Shown here piece after piece: positions 44,584-54,567 of a stretch of 64,000 nt of DNA. This DNA comes from Albidovulum sp. Its GTDB lineage: Bacteria > Pseudomonadota > Alphaproteobacteria > Rhodobacterales > Rhodobacteraceae. Position numbers and translations under genes: made by a program. Location of the stretch: assembly GCA_030837825.1 (NCBI GenBank), contig JAUQYB010000064.1:1-64000 (forward strand), written 5' to 3'. Every line of letters begins with the position of its first letter. Position 1 is the first letter of the stretch. Under the pieces are notes generated by a model. The model was not told the DNA's origin, searched no databases, and worked only from the letters and a program-made list of their open reading frames with translations.

Positions 44584-45861
44584 ATGATCGACGACCATCC
44601 CCTCCGCTACCCGCTCGTGAACGAGCTTCATGCCCGGCCGTTCCCCTCGCTCGAGGTGCCGTGCCACGCGGTCTATGTCGCGGTGAAGCAACCCGTGGAC
44701 GCGCACAACCGCGACCGCGCCGCCGACCGCGCCCATCTCCTCGCGCTTCTCGACCGTTACGGCGCGGCCCATCCGCCGGAGGGGGCCACCCATCACGGCG
44801 CGCGGATCGGCCGGCATGACCGGAAATGGGAAAGCCATACCGAATTCGTGACCTATTCGGCCTTCGGCCGCGGCGTCAGTGCCCGCCCCTTCGACCCGGC
44901 CGAGGCCGAGGTCTTCCCGACCGACTGGACCGCCGCCGCGCCGGGCAAGCGGATCGCCGCCTGCCTGATCCGGGTGGAGCCCTTGCCCGACGACCTCGCC
45001 GAGGTCCGCGCCTGCCTTGACGACTGGTTCGTCGCCGAAAGCCTCGCCTGTTCCTGGGTGCTCGACGAGGCCGCGGTCATCGCCGGCGACTTCCAGATCG
45101 ACCCGGCGGGGCTGATGCGCTTTGCCGTCTTCGTCCGCCCCGGCACCGGCACGCGGCGGGTCGGCCGGATCGTCCAGCGGCTCTGCGAAATCGAGACCTA
45201 CCGGGCGATGTCGATGCTGGGGCTCGGGCGTGCGCGGGAACTGACCGGCCGGCTCAACGCGCTCGACCCCGAGCTTTCCGAACTGGTCGCGGCCCTCACC
45301 AACAAGGGCCGCGGCGCCGAGGCGACGCTCGACCAGCTTCTCGGCATCTCGGCGGAACTCGAAACCCTCGCCGTCCGCCACAGCTTCCGCTTCGGCGCGA
45401 CCGGCGCCTACGAGGCGCTGGTCAACCAGCGGGTGCAGGTGCTGCGCGAGACCCGCTTCAACGGCCGCCAGACCTTCGGCGAATTCATGATGCGCCGCTA
45501 CGATCCGGCGATGCGCACGGTGAAGTCGGCCGAAAGGCGGCTGGCGCAGATGGCGGCGCGGACGGCGCGGGCGGGGGAACTGCTGCGGACCCGCGTCGAT
45601 GTCGAACGCTCGGCCCAGAACCAGAAGCTTCTCGAAAGCATGGATCGCCGCGCCGACCTCGCGCTCCGGCTCCAGCACACGGTGGAGGGGCTGTCGGTCG
45701 TGGCGATCAGCTACTATGCGGTCAGCCTCGCCACCTATCTGTTCATGCCGCTGGCCGAAAGTCTCCACTGGCCGAAATCCGCCCTGACCGCCGGCCTCGT
45801 GCCTCTGGTCGTCCTCGCCGTCTGGATGATGATCCGCCGCATCCGCAAGGGCATGCACTAG
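44584..45861 (+). CDS. DUF3422 family membrane-anchored protein
   Basis: A 425-aa protein of the DUF3422 family, common in alpha- and betaproteobacteria and of unknown function. Family marks: N-terminal YPLVNELHARPFPSLEVP, DRKWESHTEFVTYS, a long middle with EFMMRRYDPAMRTVKSAERRL and a predicted coiled coil, and a C-terminal double membrane segment (VVAISYYAVSLATYLF and LVPLVVLAVWMMIRRI), resembling a CorA-like layout. ATG 44584 (MIDDHPLRYPLVNE). The stop is followed at once by repeat element copy B. Confidence 0.85.
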   Translation: MIDDHPLRYPLVNELHARPFPSLEVPCHAVYVAVKQPVDAHNRDRAADRAHLLALLDRYGAAHPPEGATHHGARIGRHDRKWESHTEFVTYSAFGRGVSARPFDPAEAEVFPTDWTAAAPGKRIAACLIRVEPLPDDLAEVRACLDDWFVAESLACSWVLDEAAVIAGDFQIDPAGLMRFAVFVRPGTGTRRVGRIVQRLCEIETYRAMSMLGLGRARELTGRLNALDPELSELVAALTNKGRGAEATLDQLLGISAELETLAVRHSFRFGATGAYEALVNQRVQVLRETRFNGRQTFGEFMMRRYDPAMRTVKSAERRLAQMAARTARAGELLRTRVDVERSAQNQKLLESMDRRADLALRLQHTVEGLSVVAISYYAVSLATYLFMPLAESLHWPKSALTAGLVPLVVLAVWMMIRRIRKGMH

Positions 45862-45911
45862 GCTTCTTCGTTGTCCAAATACCCTCGGTGGCCCGGGGGT
45901 GAAACCCCCGG
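45862..45911 (-). repeat. 3' hairpin + GGTATTT…GAAGAAG element, copy B
   Basis: Read on the minus strand after the permease stop (45920): hairpin CCGGGGGT/ACCCCCGG (arms 45893–45900 and 45904–45911), then GGTATTTGGACAACGAAGAA (to 45862), abutting the DUF3422 stop codon. The core is identical to copy C. Confidence 0.7.
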
Positions 45912-45919
45912 CGGGCGGC

Positions 45920-46882
45920 TCAGCGTCCCCGGATCCGCGGGTCGAGCGCATCCCGCAGCCCGTCGCCGATGTAGTTCACGCTGAGAACGGTGAGCGAGAT
46001 CGCGACGCCGGGCAGGATCACCCGCAGCGGATAGAGCTGCATCTGGTCGATCGCATCGTAGAGGATCCGCCCCCAGGTCGGGAAGTCCGGCGGGAACCCG
46101 AGCCCGAGGAACGACAGCACCGATTCGGTGATGATCGCATTGGCGATGCCGAGCGTCGCCGAGACCATGATCGGACTCATGACGTTGGGCAGGATGTGGC
46201 GCAGCACCAGCCGGTGTGAGGGCGTGCCGATCGAGCGCGCCGCCAGCACGTATTCGCGTTCCTTGAGCGTCATCACCTCGCCGCGCACGATCCGCGCCGT
46301 GTGCATCCAGCTCGTCACCCCGATCGCGCCGACGATCAGCAGGAAGATTCCCGTCTCGGTTCCGAGCGCCTGCCCCAGCGGTTCGCGAAAGAGCGTCACC
46401 ATCAGAAGGAGAAGCGGCAGGAGCGGCAGCGACAGGAAGAGGTCGGTCATCGGCGTGAGAACCCCGTCGAGCCGCCGGAAGAACCCCGCAAGAACCCCGA
46501 TCAGCGTGCCGAGGAAGAGCGCGAGCAGCATCGCCGTCAGCCCCACGGCGATCGAGACCCGGCCCCCCGCCATGATGCGCGCCAGCATGTCGCGGCCAAG
46601 CTGGTCGGTGCCGAAGGGATGGGCGAGGCTCGGCCCCTGGTTCCTGAGCTTCAGCATGTTGACCGGGTTCGGATCGACATAAGTCGGGTCGAGCCGCCAG
46701 ATCGGCGGGCCGGCCAGCACCGCAAACAGGATGGCGCCGAAGATCACCAGCCCGACCAGCGCCCCGCGATGGGTCTTGAACTGGTCCCAGACATCCCGCC
46801 ACTGGCTGCGCGGCGGCCTCGGCGCCACACCGGGCATCGGTCCGGGCTGCGGTCCGGGCTGGGGCGCGGCAAGATCAGTCAT
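45920..46882 (-). CDS. peptide-type ABC transporter permease (DppC/OppC-like)
   Basis: A 320-aa inner-membrane permease with an N-terminal OppC extension (PPRSQWRDVWDQFKTHRGALVGLVIFG) and about six helices. The EAA-type loop that docks the ATPase is in LAARSIGTPSHRLVLRHILPNVMSPIMV. It is last in a five-gene operon; its start overlaps the previous permease gene by 8 bp. Confidence 0.9.
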   Translation of the reverse strand: MTDLAAPQPGPQPGPMPGVAPRPPRSQWRDVWDQFKTHRGALVGLVIFGAILFAVLAGPPIWRLDPTYVDPNPVNMLKLRNQGPSLAHPFGTDQLGRDMLARIMAGGRVSIAVGLTAMLLALFLGTLIGVLAGFFRRLDGVLTPMTDLFLSLPLLPLLLLMVTLFREPLGQALGTETGIFLLIVGAIGVTSWMHTARIVRGEVMTLKEREYVLAARSIGTPSHRLVLRHILPNVMSPIMVSATLGIANAIITESVLSFLGLGFPPDFPTWGRILYDAIDQMQLYPLRVILPGVAISLTVLSVNYIGDGLRDALDPRIRGR

Positions 46883-47882
46883 AGCGGATCCTCGGGTCGA
46901 GGATGCCGTAGAGAAGGTCGGCGATCAGGTTGAAGAGCACCGTCAGCGCCGCGAAGATGAAGGCCAGCGTCTGGACCATCGGCAGGTCGTTGGCATAGAT
47001 CGCGGTGATCAGGAGCTGGCCGAGCCCGTTCACCTTGAACACCTGTTCGGTGATGATCGCGCCGCCGAAGATCGTCGGGATGCCGAGCGCGATCACCGTC
47101 ACCACCGGAATGAGCGAATTGCGCAGCACATGCTTCAGCACCACCACCTTCTCGGTCATGCCCTTGGCGCGGGCGGTCCGCACATAGTCCTGCTGGAGGT
47201 TGTCGAGCATCGAGGCACGCATGAAGCGGCTGATCTGGCTGGCGTTGAAGAGCGCCAGCACCGCCACCGGCATGACCATCTGCTGCGCCTGGCGGGTGAA
47301 GCTCTGCCAGTCGGTGACTTTCAGCGTCGTGTCGTAGATCGACGGGAACCATTGCAGCTTCACCGCGAAGACGATGATCAGCACCACCCCGGTGAAGAAC
47401 GTGGGCACCGAGAAGCCGACCATCGAGACGAAGGTGCCGAGGTTGTCGAACCAGGAATACTGCCGGTAGGCGGAAATGATGCCGATCGGCAGCGCGATCA
47501 GCACGCCGATGACATAGGCGAGGCCGACCACCCAGAGCGTCTGCGGCAGGCGCTGCCAGATGATGTCCATCGCCGGCGCCCGGAACTGCCAGGAGACGAT
47601 CCGCCCGCCCGGATCGGCGAACGCCGTGCCTAAGATCGTGTCGAGAAGATGCAGCGGCTCGGTCCAGAAGAACTGCCTGAGCCAGAGCAGGTAGCGCACC
47701 CAGGCCGGCTGGTCGAGGCCGAGGGCCGCGCGCATCTTCTCGCGCACCTCGGGCGGCACCGTCAGCGGCTGGTCGGCGAGCGGATCGCCGGGCGCCATCT
47801 CCAGGATCAGGAAGATCACGAGGCTGATGAACAGAAGCGTCGGGATCGCGATCAGCAGGCGTCGGATCGTGTAGGTCAGCAT
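46875..47882 (-). CDS. peptide-type ABC transporter permease (DppB/OppB-like)
   Basis: A 335-aa permease with six predicted helices: MLTYTIRRLLIAIPTLLFISLVIFLI at the N-terminus, EAA loop region RTARAKGMTEKVVVLKHVLRNSLIPVVT. It pairs with the DppC-like permease to form the channel. The ATG follows the binding-protein stop by 82 bp. The N-terminal family motif and long periplasmic insert (about residues 35–110) are normal for OppB types. Confidence 0.9.
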   Translation of the reverse strand: MLTYTIRRLLIAIPTLLFISLVIFLILEMAPGDPLADQPLTVPPEVREKMRAALGLDQPAWVRYLLWLRQFFWTEPLHLLDTILGTAFADPGGRIVSWQFRAPAMDIIWQRLPQTLWVVGLAYVIGVLIALPIGIISAYRQYSWFDNLGTFVSMVGFSVPTFFTGVVLIIVFAVKLQWFPSIYDTTLKVTDWQSFTRQAQQMVMPVAVLALFNASQISRFMRASMLDNLQQDYVRTARAKGMTEKVVVLKHVLRNSLIPVVTVIALGIPTIFGGAIITEQVFKVNGLGQLLITAIYANDLPMVQTLAFIFAALTVLFNLIADLLYGILDPRIRYD

Positions 47883-47964
47883 CGAACGTCCCGGTCCAGG
47901 GTTTCGCCGGCGGGAAGGGGCGGGCCGGTACCCGGCGCCCGCGCCCCCCGCTTTCGCGGTCAGG

Positions 47965-49668
47965 TCACTTCACGCGGAACCAGTCCGATGTGTTCCACAG
48001 CTCGCTGTCCCAGGTGTTCAGGACGACCCCGCCGAGCGCGTTGGAATGCGCCGAGTTGCGGCCGCGGTCGACCAGCGGCACGACGACGAAGCTGTCCTTG
48101 GTCAGCATGTCGTTGAGCTTCTTGGCGATCTCGGCGCGCTTCCCGATCTCGCCGGTCTTGGCAAGCTCGGCCACCAGGGTGTCATACTCGGGGTTGCAGA
48201 AGCGGTTGACGTTCTCGCCCTGCCAGCCGTTCTCGGGGCCCGGAATCTTGTCGCACAGATACTGCGACAGATAGGGCTCGGGATCGGTGCCGTCGAAGTT
48301 GTTGGCATACATCTCGACGTCGGCATAGAACTTCTGGAACGTGTCGGGCGAGCCCGGATCGCCGCCGAAGAACACCGAGGCATCGACGCTCTTGAGCTCG
48401 GTCTCGACGCCGATCTCGGTCCACCACTGCTTGATCAGCGCCTGGAAGTCCTGCCGCACAGCGTTGACCGAGGACTGGTAGAGGAGCGAAAGCTTCTTGC
48501 CGTCCTTGTCGCGGATGCCGTCGCCGTCGCTGTCGGTCCAGCCGGCCTCCTCCAGCAGCGCCTTCGCCCCCTCGATGTCCTGGGTCAGGCAGCCGGTGTT
48601 GTCGGAGGCGAACATCTCGGGCGCAGGCACGAGGTTGCAGGTCGCCCGGCCGGCCGGGCCGTAGCCGACCTCGACCAGCAGGTTGCGGTCGATCGCCATC
48701 GACAGCGCCTGGCGCACCTTGATGTCCGAGAGGATCGGATGCGGATGCTTGGTGGTGGACCGTTCGCCCTCGGCCAGGTCGGGCGAGGGATCGGTCATAT
48801 TCATCTCGATCCGTTCGACCAGCGTGCCGAAGGCGTTGATGACCTTGCCCTTGCCGGCCGCCTCCATCCCCGCCAGCACGTCGGGGGCGAGTTGCAGGTT
48901 CCAGGCGTAGTCGAACTCACCCGTCTCCAGCACCGCGCGGCCCGCCGCCGCCGCGTCGCCGCCGCCCTTGAAGGTGACGGTGGCGAAGGCGGGCTTGGCC
49001 GGGTCGCGGTAGTTGGGGTTCGCCTCCATCTGGATCACGTCGTTGGGCGTGAATTCGGTGACCCGGAAGGGGCCGGTGCCGATCGGGCCGAAGTTGGCCT
49101 CGGTGCACTGCGGCGCCGCCGCGCCGAGGCAGTTCTGGAACTGCGCCTTCTGCAGGATCGGCGAGGTGGAGCCGACGAAGGCGTTGTAGGGGTTGGGCTT
49201 CGGCGCCTGGAAGGTGATCTTCACCGTCAGGTCGTCCACCGCCTCGACCTTGTCGATGCCCTCGTAGCGTGCGGCCTGGGCGCAGCCGCCTTCGGGATGG
49301 GTGCAGTATTCGTAGGAAAAGACCACGTCGGCCGAGGTCACCGGCGAGCCGTCCGACCAGACGGTGCCCGGCTTCAGCTTCCAGGTGATCGTGGTCAGGT
49401 CCTCGGAGACGCCGCCGTTCTCCAGCGTCGGGATCTCCTCCACCAGCCGCGGGAACAGTTCGCCCTTCTCGTCGAAGCCGGCGAGCGGTTCGAGGATCAT
49501 CGAGGAGGATTCCACGTCCTTGGTACCCGACGACAGATAGGGGTTCAGGATCGACGGGGCCTGCCAGTAGATGATGTTCACATGGCCGTCCGCGCCGCGT
49601 TCGGCGAAGGCCGCAGGGGCGGTCGCGATGACGGCGGCAGCGCTCATCAGGGCTGTCTTGAGTCTCAT
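47965..49668 (-). CDS. peptide-type ABC transporter substrate-binding protein
   Basis: Periplasmic solute-binding protein of family 5 (SBP_bac_5), 567 aa. Signal peptide 1–22 (AAAVIATAPAAFA). Family marks: SMILEPLAGFDEKGELFPRLVEEIP, WKLKPGTVWSDGSPVTSADVVFSYEYC, LSDIKVRQALSMAIDRNLLVEVGYG, C-terminal VPLVDRGRNSAHSNALGG. Several Cys pairs suggest disulfides. AAGGAG precedes ATG 49668; the upstream ATPase gene ends 1 bp before. The ligand may be a peptide, opine or other amino compound; the sequence alone does not tell. Confidence 0.9.
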   Translation of the reverse strand: MRLKTALMSAAAVIATAPAAFAERGADGHVNIIYWQAPSILNPYLSSGTKDVESSSMILEPLAGFDEKGELFPRLVEEIPTLENGGVSEDLTTITWKLKPGTVWSDGSPVTSADVVFSYEYCTHPEGGCAQAARYEGIDKVEAVDDLTVKITFQAPKPNPYNAFVGSTSPILQKAQFQNCLGAAAPQCTEANFGPIGTGPFRVTEFTPNDVIQMEANPNYRDPAKPAFATVTFKGGGDAAAAGRAVLETGEFDYAWNLQLAPDVLAGMEAAGKGKVINAFGTLVERIEMNMTDPSPDLAEGERSTTKHPHPILSDIKVRQALSMAIDRNLLVEVGYGPAGRATCNLVPAPEMFASDNTGCLTQDIEGAKALLEEAGWTDSDGDGIRDKDGKKLSLLYQSSVNAVRQDFQALIKQWWTEIGVETELKSVDASVFFGGDPGSPDTFQKFYADVEMYANNFDGTDPEPYLSQYLCDKIPGPENGWQGENVNRFCNPEYDTLVAELAKTGEIGKRAEIAKKLNDMLTKDSFVVVPLVDRGRNSAHSNALGGVVLNTWDSELWNTSDWFRVK

Positions 49669-49669
49669 G

Positions 49670-50725
49670 TCACACTCCTTGTTGGATGCTCTTGCTGGCC
49701 TCGGGTGCCGCCGTTCCACCGGCGGTCTCTTTCGTATCGGCATGAAGGTGACAGGCCGCGAACCGGCCTGGCTCCACCTCGCGGAAGGCGGGTTGCACCT
49801 TCCGGCAGATCTCCATCACCTTCGGGCAGCGGGTGCAGAAGCTGCAGCCGTCGGGCGGGTTGGCCGGTGAGGGCACGTCGCCCTTCAGGATGATCCGGCG
49901 GCGTGCCGTCTCGACGTCGGGGTCGGGCTCGGGCACGGCCGAGAGAAGCGCCTGGGTGTAGGGATGGAGCGGTCTTTCATAAAGCGCGTCGCGGGGGCCG
50001 AGCTCGGCGATCCGGCCGAGATACATCACCGCCACGCGGTCGGCGATGTGGCGCACCATGCTGAGGTCGTGGCTGATGAAGAGATAGGTCAGGCCCAGCC
50101 GGTCCTGAAGCTCCTCGAGCAGGTTCACCACCTGCGCCTGGATCGAGACGTCGAGCGCGGCGATCGGCTCGTCGCAGACGATGAACCTGGGGTTGAGCGC
50201 GAGGGCGCGGGCGATGCCGATGCGCTGGCGCTGGCCGCCGGAAAACTCGTGCGGGTAGCGATTGGCGAAACCGCGGTTGAGGCCGACCGCATCCATCAGC
50301 TCGTAGATCCGGCCGAGCTTTTCGGCCTTCCCCAGCCGCGCGTGCTCTGCCAGCGGCTCGCCGATGATCGCGGCCAGCGTCATGCGGGGATTGAGGCTGG
50401 CCTGCGAGTCCTGGAAAACCATCTGCATCGTCGGGCGAAGCGCGCGCAGGTCGGACTGCGACGCCCCGGCGATCTCGCGCCCGTCGATGCGGATCGAGCC
50501 TGCGGTCGGGTCGTAGAGCCTGAGGATCACCCGCCCGCAGGTCGACTTGCCGCAGCCAGATTCCCCGACCAGGCCCAGCGTCTCTCCCTCGAGAATGTCG
50601 AAGGTCACGTTGTCGACCGCCTTGACGTCCCCGACACGGCGCCTGAGAAGCCCCGCCGTGATCGGGAAATACATGCTGAGGCCACGGACCTCGATCAGCT
50701 TGCGGGGTCCGGCGGCATCAGGCAT
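49670..50725 (-). CDS. ABC transporter ATP-binding protein (DppF/OppF-like)
   Basis: A 351-aa ATPase. Walker [10 protein letters not shown] (about residue 55), signature [12 protein letters not shown], Walker [13 protein letters not shown]. The C-terminal oligopeptide/dipeptide extension has a Cys cluster [14 protein letters not shown] of the type reported to hold an Fe–S cluster. ATG 50725 ([13 protein letters not shown]). The start overlaps the end of the DppD-like gene by 8 bp. Confidence 0.92.
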   Translation of the reverse strand: MPDAAGPRKLIEVRGLSMYFPITAGLLRRRVGDVKAVDNVTFDILEGETLGLVGESGCGKSTCGRVILRLYDPTAGSIRIDGREIAGASQSDLRALRPTMQMVFQDSQASLNPRMTLAAIIGEPLAEHARLGKAEKLGRIYELMDAVGLNRGFANRYPHEFSGGQRQRIGIARALALNPRFIVCDEPIAALDVSIQAQVVNLLEELQDRLGLTYLFISHDLSMVRHIADRVAVMYLGRIAELGPRDALYERPLHPYTQALLSAVPEPDPDVETARRRIILKGDVPSPANPPDGCSFCTRCPKVMEICRKVQPAFREVEPGRFAACHLHADTKETAGGTAAPEASKSIQQGV

Positions 50726-51719
50726 CGCCGGTCCCCGGTGCCGGGTCCCAGAAGCAGGCGACGTCATGGCCCGCCCCGACCGGGCGCCGGGCGGGATTCT
50801 CGCGGGCGCAGCGGTCGAAGGCATGGCGGCAGCGGGCACGGAAGGAACAGGCCGACGGCGCGGCCATCAGGATCGGCGGCTGGCCCTCGATCACGTTCAG
50901 CTTCGCCTCGCGGGCGCCACGGACCGAGGGAACGGTCTTCAGAAGTGCGCGCGTGTAGGGGTGTCGGGGATGATGGAAGAGCTCCCGCGCCGGGGCCTGC
51001 TCGACGATCTGGCCGCCATACATCACGATCACCCGGTCGGCGATCCCGGCGATCACGCCAAGGTCGTGGGTGATCCAGACGATCGCCATGCCGAGCTTCT
51101 CGCGGAGGTCGCGGACAAGCTCGAGTATCTGCGCCTGGATGGTGACGTCGAGCGCGGTCGTTGGTTCGTCGGCGATCAGCACCTTGGGGTCGCAGGCCAG
51201 CGCGATGGCGATCATCACCCGCTGCCGCATCCCGCCCGAGAACTGGTGGGGATAGTCGTCGAGCCGGCGGCGCGCGTCGGGGATGCCGACCAGATCCAGC
51301 AGCTCCCGCGCCCGGTTGCGCGCCGCGGCCTTGCCGAGGCCCATGTGCCGGCGCAAGGGCTCCATGATCTGGAATCCGACGGTGAACACCGGGTTGAGCG
51401 AGGTCATCGGATCCTGGAAGATGAAGCCGATGTCGGCTCCCCGCACCGCCCGGAGGTGATCGGGCGAGCATTTCAGCAAATCCTCGCCGCCGAACAGCAC
51501 CTCGCCCCCGCGCACGTCGGCGGGCGGAGAGGGCAGCAGCCCGATCAGCGACATCATCGTCACCGACTTGCCCGAGCCGCTTTCGCCCACCACGCCCAGA
51601 AGCTCGCCAGGTTTCAGGTCGAAGCTGACGGAATTGACGGCGTGCACCTCGCCGCCGCGCGTGCGAAAGACCGTCTTCAGGCCCTTGACATCAAGGACGG
51701 GCATGGCCCCATCGGGCAT
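50718..51719 (-). CDS. ABC transporter ATP-binding protein (DppD/OppD-like)
   Basis: A 333-aa ATPase and first gene of the operon. Walker [13 protein letters not shown], signature [12 protein letters not shown], Walker [14 protein letters not shown]-terminal [14 protein letters not shown] cluster. I chose ATG 51719, preceded by GGGGAG at ideal spacing; ATG 51746 and 51797 are alternatives. Gene order ATPase–ATPase–binding protein–permease–permease is compact with overlaps, so all five are probably co-transcribed. Divergent from the argE-like gene. Confidence 0.9.
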   Translation of the reverse strand: MPDGAMPVLDVKGLKTVFRTRGGEVHAVNSVSFDLKPGELLGVVGESGSGKSVTMMSLIGLLPSPPADVRGGEVLFGGEDLLKCSPDHLRAVRGADIGFIFQDPMTSLNPVFTVGFQIMEPLRRHMGLGKAAARNRARELLDLVGIPDARRRLDDYPHQFSGGMRQRVMIAIALACDPKVLIADEPTTALDVTIQAQILELVRDLREKLGMAIVWITHDLGVIAGIADRVIVMYGGQIVEQAPARELFHHPRHPYTRALLKTVPSVRGAREAKLNVIEGQPPILMAAPSACSFRARCRHAFDRCARENPARRPVGAGHDVACFWDPAPGTGDA

Positions 51720-51957
51720 CGACAGCTCCCCAGTCGGACTTTCCATCCGCTCCCGTTCCGGCCCGGTTCGTTCCCGGTCGCTCGGCGTTTCGTCCAAGTG
51801 TCAGCATTTTTCACCGATCCGGCAACACCCAAATCGTCCAGCCCCTGCCGGCCGGGTGCCGGGCCTTGACCATTCCCCGCCGGCCGGTCAGGCTCGCCGC
51901 GACGGCTGCGGGAGTGCGGCAGGACGGGGACGGGCCGGGACCAGGCCGGGGGAACGG

Positions 51958-53121
51958 ATGACCGACATCGCCGAGGCACGCAGGATTCTCGAGGCGCTGG
52001 TGGCGTTCCCGACGGTCAGCCGCGACAGCAACCTCGCCCTTGTGGACTGGGCCGAGGACTATCTCGCGGGCCACGGCGTCGCGGCCCACAGGGTCTGGAA
52101 CTCCGGGCGCAGCAAGGCCAATCTGTGGTGTTCGGCGGGTCCTGCGGTTGCCGGCGGGGTGGTCCTGTCAGGCCACTCGGATGTGGTTCCGGTCGAGGGG
52201 CAGGGCTGGGCGACCGATCCCTGGCGCGTGACCGAAAGGGGCGGGCGGCTCTACGGACGCGGCACCTGCGACATGAAGGGGTTCGTGGCGCTGGCGCTTG
52301 CGGCGGTGCCGCTGGCGCTGAAGGCGGGGGTGCGGCGGCCGCTGCAGATCGCACTGTCGATTGACGAGGAGATCGGCTGCATGGGCTGCCTGCCGATGGT
52401 GGCCGAGATCGCCGCGAAAGCCCCGCGCGCGGCGGCGGTGATCGTCGGCGAACCCTCGCGGATGGAGGTGGTGACGGGCCACAAGGGCGGGCTCGGGTTC
52501 GACACCGCGGTCAGGGGCTTCCCGGTCCATTCCTCGATGATGCACCGGGGCGTCAACGCGGTGATGGAGGCGGCGAAGCTGATCGACTGGGCGAACGCGC
52601 AGAACGATGCCAACCGGTCGAAGCCGCCGGGGCCGCTCGCCGCGGCCTTCGACCCGCCCTGGACGACGGTGCATGTGGGCCAGATAAGTGGCGGCACCGC
52701 GCACAACATCACCGCCGAGCACTGCATCATGGGGCTCGATTTCCGCGTCGTGCCGGGCGAGAACCCCGAGGACTGGGCCCGCGCCTGGCAGGCGAAGGTG
52801 GCCGAGGTCGAGGCGGGGATGAGGGCGGTCCGGCCGGAGGCGGCGATCACATTCACCCGCAGCTTCGACGTGCCGCCCCTGGTGCCCGAGGCGGACGGCA
52901 GGGCAGAGGCGCTCGCCCGCGCGATCACCGGCGACAACGGCACCCATGTCGTGAGCTACGGCACCGAGGCTGGGTTCTTCCAGCGGGCGGGTTTTTCCAC
53001 CGTCATCTGCGGTCCGGGCGACATTGCCCAGGCGCATCAGGCCGACGAATACATCGAGATGACCCAGTTCGAGGCGGGCTGGCACTTCATGCAGACCCTT
53101 GTCGCGGAGCTTGCCCGATGA
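51958..53121 (+). CDS. argE: acetylornithine deacetylase-like M20 metallohydrolase
   Basis: A 387-aa M20A di-zinc deacylase. Metal and catalytic motifs: LSGHSDVVPV (His, Asp), RGTCDMKGF (bridging Asp), SIDEEIGCMG (catalytic Glu pair), GEPSRM, and C-terminal AHQADEY (His). It most resembles ArgE (N-acetylornithine to ornithine), but related enzymes act on other N-acyl amino acids. ATG 51958 has GGGGGAACGG upstream. It overlaps the FAD oxidase gene by ATGA and is divergent from the peptide ABC operon, so its substrate may be what that transporter imports. Confidence 0.82.
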   Translation: MTDIAEARRILEALVAFPTVSRDSNLALVDWAEDYLAGHGVAAHRVWNSGRSKANLWCSAGPAVAGGVVLSGHSDVVPVEGQGWATDPWRVTERGGRLYGRGTCDMKGFVALALAAVPLALKAGVRRPLQIALSIDEEIGCMGCLPMVAEIAAKAPRAAAVIVGEPSRMEVVTGHKGGLGFDTAVRGFPVHSSMMHRGVNAVMEAAKLIDWANAQNDANRSKPPGPLAAAFDPPWTTVHVGQISGGTAHNITAEHCIMGLDFRVVPGENPEDWARAWQAKVAEVEAGMRAVRPEAAITFTRSFDVPPLVPEADGRAEALARAITGDNGTHVVSYGTEAGFFQRAGFSTVICGPGDIAQAHQADEYIEMTQFEAGWHFMQTLVAELAR

Positions 53122-54458
53122 CCTTCCCGATCCGCGCCGACAGCCCCGCCCGGTTCACCGGCCCCCTGCCCGACGCGGCCGATGTCGTGGTCATCGGCGG
53201 CGGCGTCATCGGGGTGATGGCGGCCTGGTTCCTCGCCCGGCGCGGCGTGCGGGTGGTCCTCTGCGAGAAGGGCCGCATCGCCGGTGAACAGTCGAGCCGC
53301 AACTGGGGCTGGGTCCGCCAGCAGGGCCGCGATCCGGCCGAACTGCCGCTGATGATCGAGGCGCTGTCGATCTGGAAGGGGCTCGGCGCCGAGGTGGGCG
53401 CCGACCTCGGCTTCCGCCAGACGGGGGTGCTCTACCTTGCGGGAAAAACCGCCGACACCGCCCGCCACGAGGGCTGGATGGTCCATGCCCGCGCCCACGG
53501 GCTCGACACGCGGCTTCTGACCGCGGCCGAGGTCGCGACGATGCTGCCCAACGCTGCCGGCTGGACCAGCGGGCTCCTGACCCCGTCCGACGCGCGCGCC
53601 GAGCCCTGGGTCGCGGTGCCGCTGATCGCCGGGGCGCTCGCCGCAAGGGGCGTGGCGGTCCGCGAGGATTGCGCGGTGCGCGCACTCGACATCGCCGGCG
53701 GAAGGGTGGCCGGGGTGGTGACCGAAGCCGGGCGCATCCGCGCCGAGCGGGTGGTGCTGGCGGGCGGCGCCTGGTCCTCGCTTCTGGCCCGCGCGCATGG
53801 CGTGAGGCTGCCGCAGCTTTCGGTCCGCGCCACGGTGGCCGCGACCGACCCGCTGCCCGAGGTCTGGGCGGGTGCGGCGGCCGACCGACACTTCGCCTTC
53901 CGCCGGCGCGAGGACGGCGGCTATACCCTTGCCCCCGGCCATTTCCACGAATTCTTCATCGGGCCGGATGCCTTCCGCCACCTCTGGCCATTCCGGACCC
54001 AGATCCGCAACGACATCACCGGCACCCGCTTCCTGCCCGCGGCGCCGCGTCACTACCCCGACGCATGGGGCACGCCGCGGCGCTGGGCGGCCGATCGCGA
54101 AAGCCCGTTCGAGCGGATGCGCGTGCTCGACCCGGCGCCGAACCGGGCCGAGGTCGAACGGCTCCGGGCGCGCTTCGGCGCGGCCTTCCCGGCGCTTGGC
54201 CGGCCGGCGATCCGCACCGCCTGGGCGGGGATGATCGACACGATGCCCGACGTCGTGCCGGTGATCGACCATGTCGCGGCGCTGCCGGGCCTGACGGTCG
54301 CCACCGGCATGTCCGGCCACGGCTTCGGCATCGGCCCGGGGGTGGGGCGGGTGGTCGCCGATCTGGTCGAGGCGCGCGCGCCCGGCCACGATCTCTCCCG
54401 CTTCCGCTTCGGGCGGTTCTCGGACGGCTCGCCGATCGAGCTCGGCCCGGCGCTCTGA
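53118..54458 (+). CDS. FAD-dependent amine/amino-acid oxidase (DAO family)
   Basis: A 446-aa D-amino-acid-oxidase-fold flavoprotein. FAD motif VVIGGGVIGVMAAWFLARRG at about residues 18–38, RNWGWVRQQGRDPAE, and the C-terminal GLTVATGMSGHGFGIGPGVG that closes on FAD. Coupled to the deacetylase gene by a 4-bp overlap. Together they could remove an acyl group and then oxidise the freed amine, but the substrate is not visible. Followed by 3' element copy C. Confidence 0.83.
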   Translation: MTFPIRADSPARFTGPLPDAADVVVIGGGVIGVMAAWFLARRGVRVVLCEKGRIAGEQSSRNWGWVRQQGRDPAELPLMIEALSIWKGLGAEVGADLGFRQTGVLYLAGKTADTARHEGWMVHARAHGLDTRLLTAAEVATMLPNAAGWTSGLLTPSDARAEPWVAVPLIAGALAARGVAVREDCAVRALDIAGGRVAGVVTEAGRIRAERVVLAGGAWSSLLARAHGVRLPQLSVRATVAATDPLPEVWAGAAADRHFAFRRREDGGYTLAPGHFHEFFIGPDAFRHLWPFRTQIRNDITGTRFLPAAPRHYPDAWGTPRRWAADRESPFERMRVLDPAPNRAEVERLRARFGAAFPALGRPAIRTAWAGMIDTMPDVVPVIDHVAALPGLTVATGMSGHGFGIGPGVGRVVADLVEARAPGHDLSRFRFGRFSDGSPIELGPAL

Positions 54459-54476
54459 GCGGGGAAGGGCACCTTC

Positions 54477-54537
54477 GAGGGGCATCGAGCCCCTCTCGGC
54501 GCGCGCTCCGCGGGGGGTATTTGGACAACGAAGAAGC
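54477..54537 (+). repeat. 3' hairpin + GGTATTT…GAAGAAG element, copy C
   Basis: After the oxidase stop (54458): hairpin GAGGGGC/GCCCCTC (54477–54483, 54489–54495), then GGTATTTGGACAACGAAG and AAGC (54516–54537). Same order and orientation relative to its upstream gene as the other copies. Confidence 0.65.
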
Positions 54538-54567
54538 CCGGGGCCTGAGCCGGTCGGGGTACTCTAT

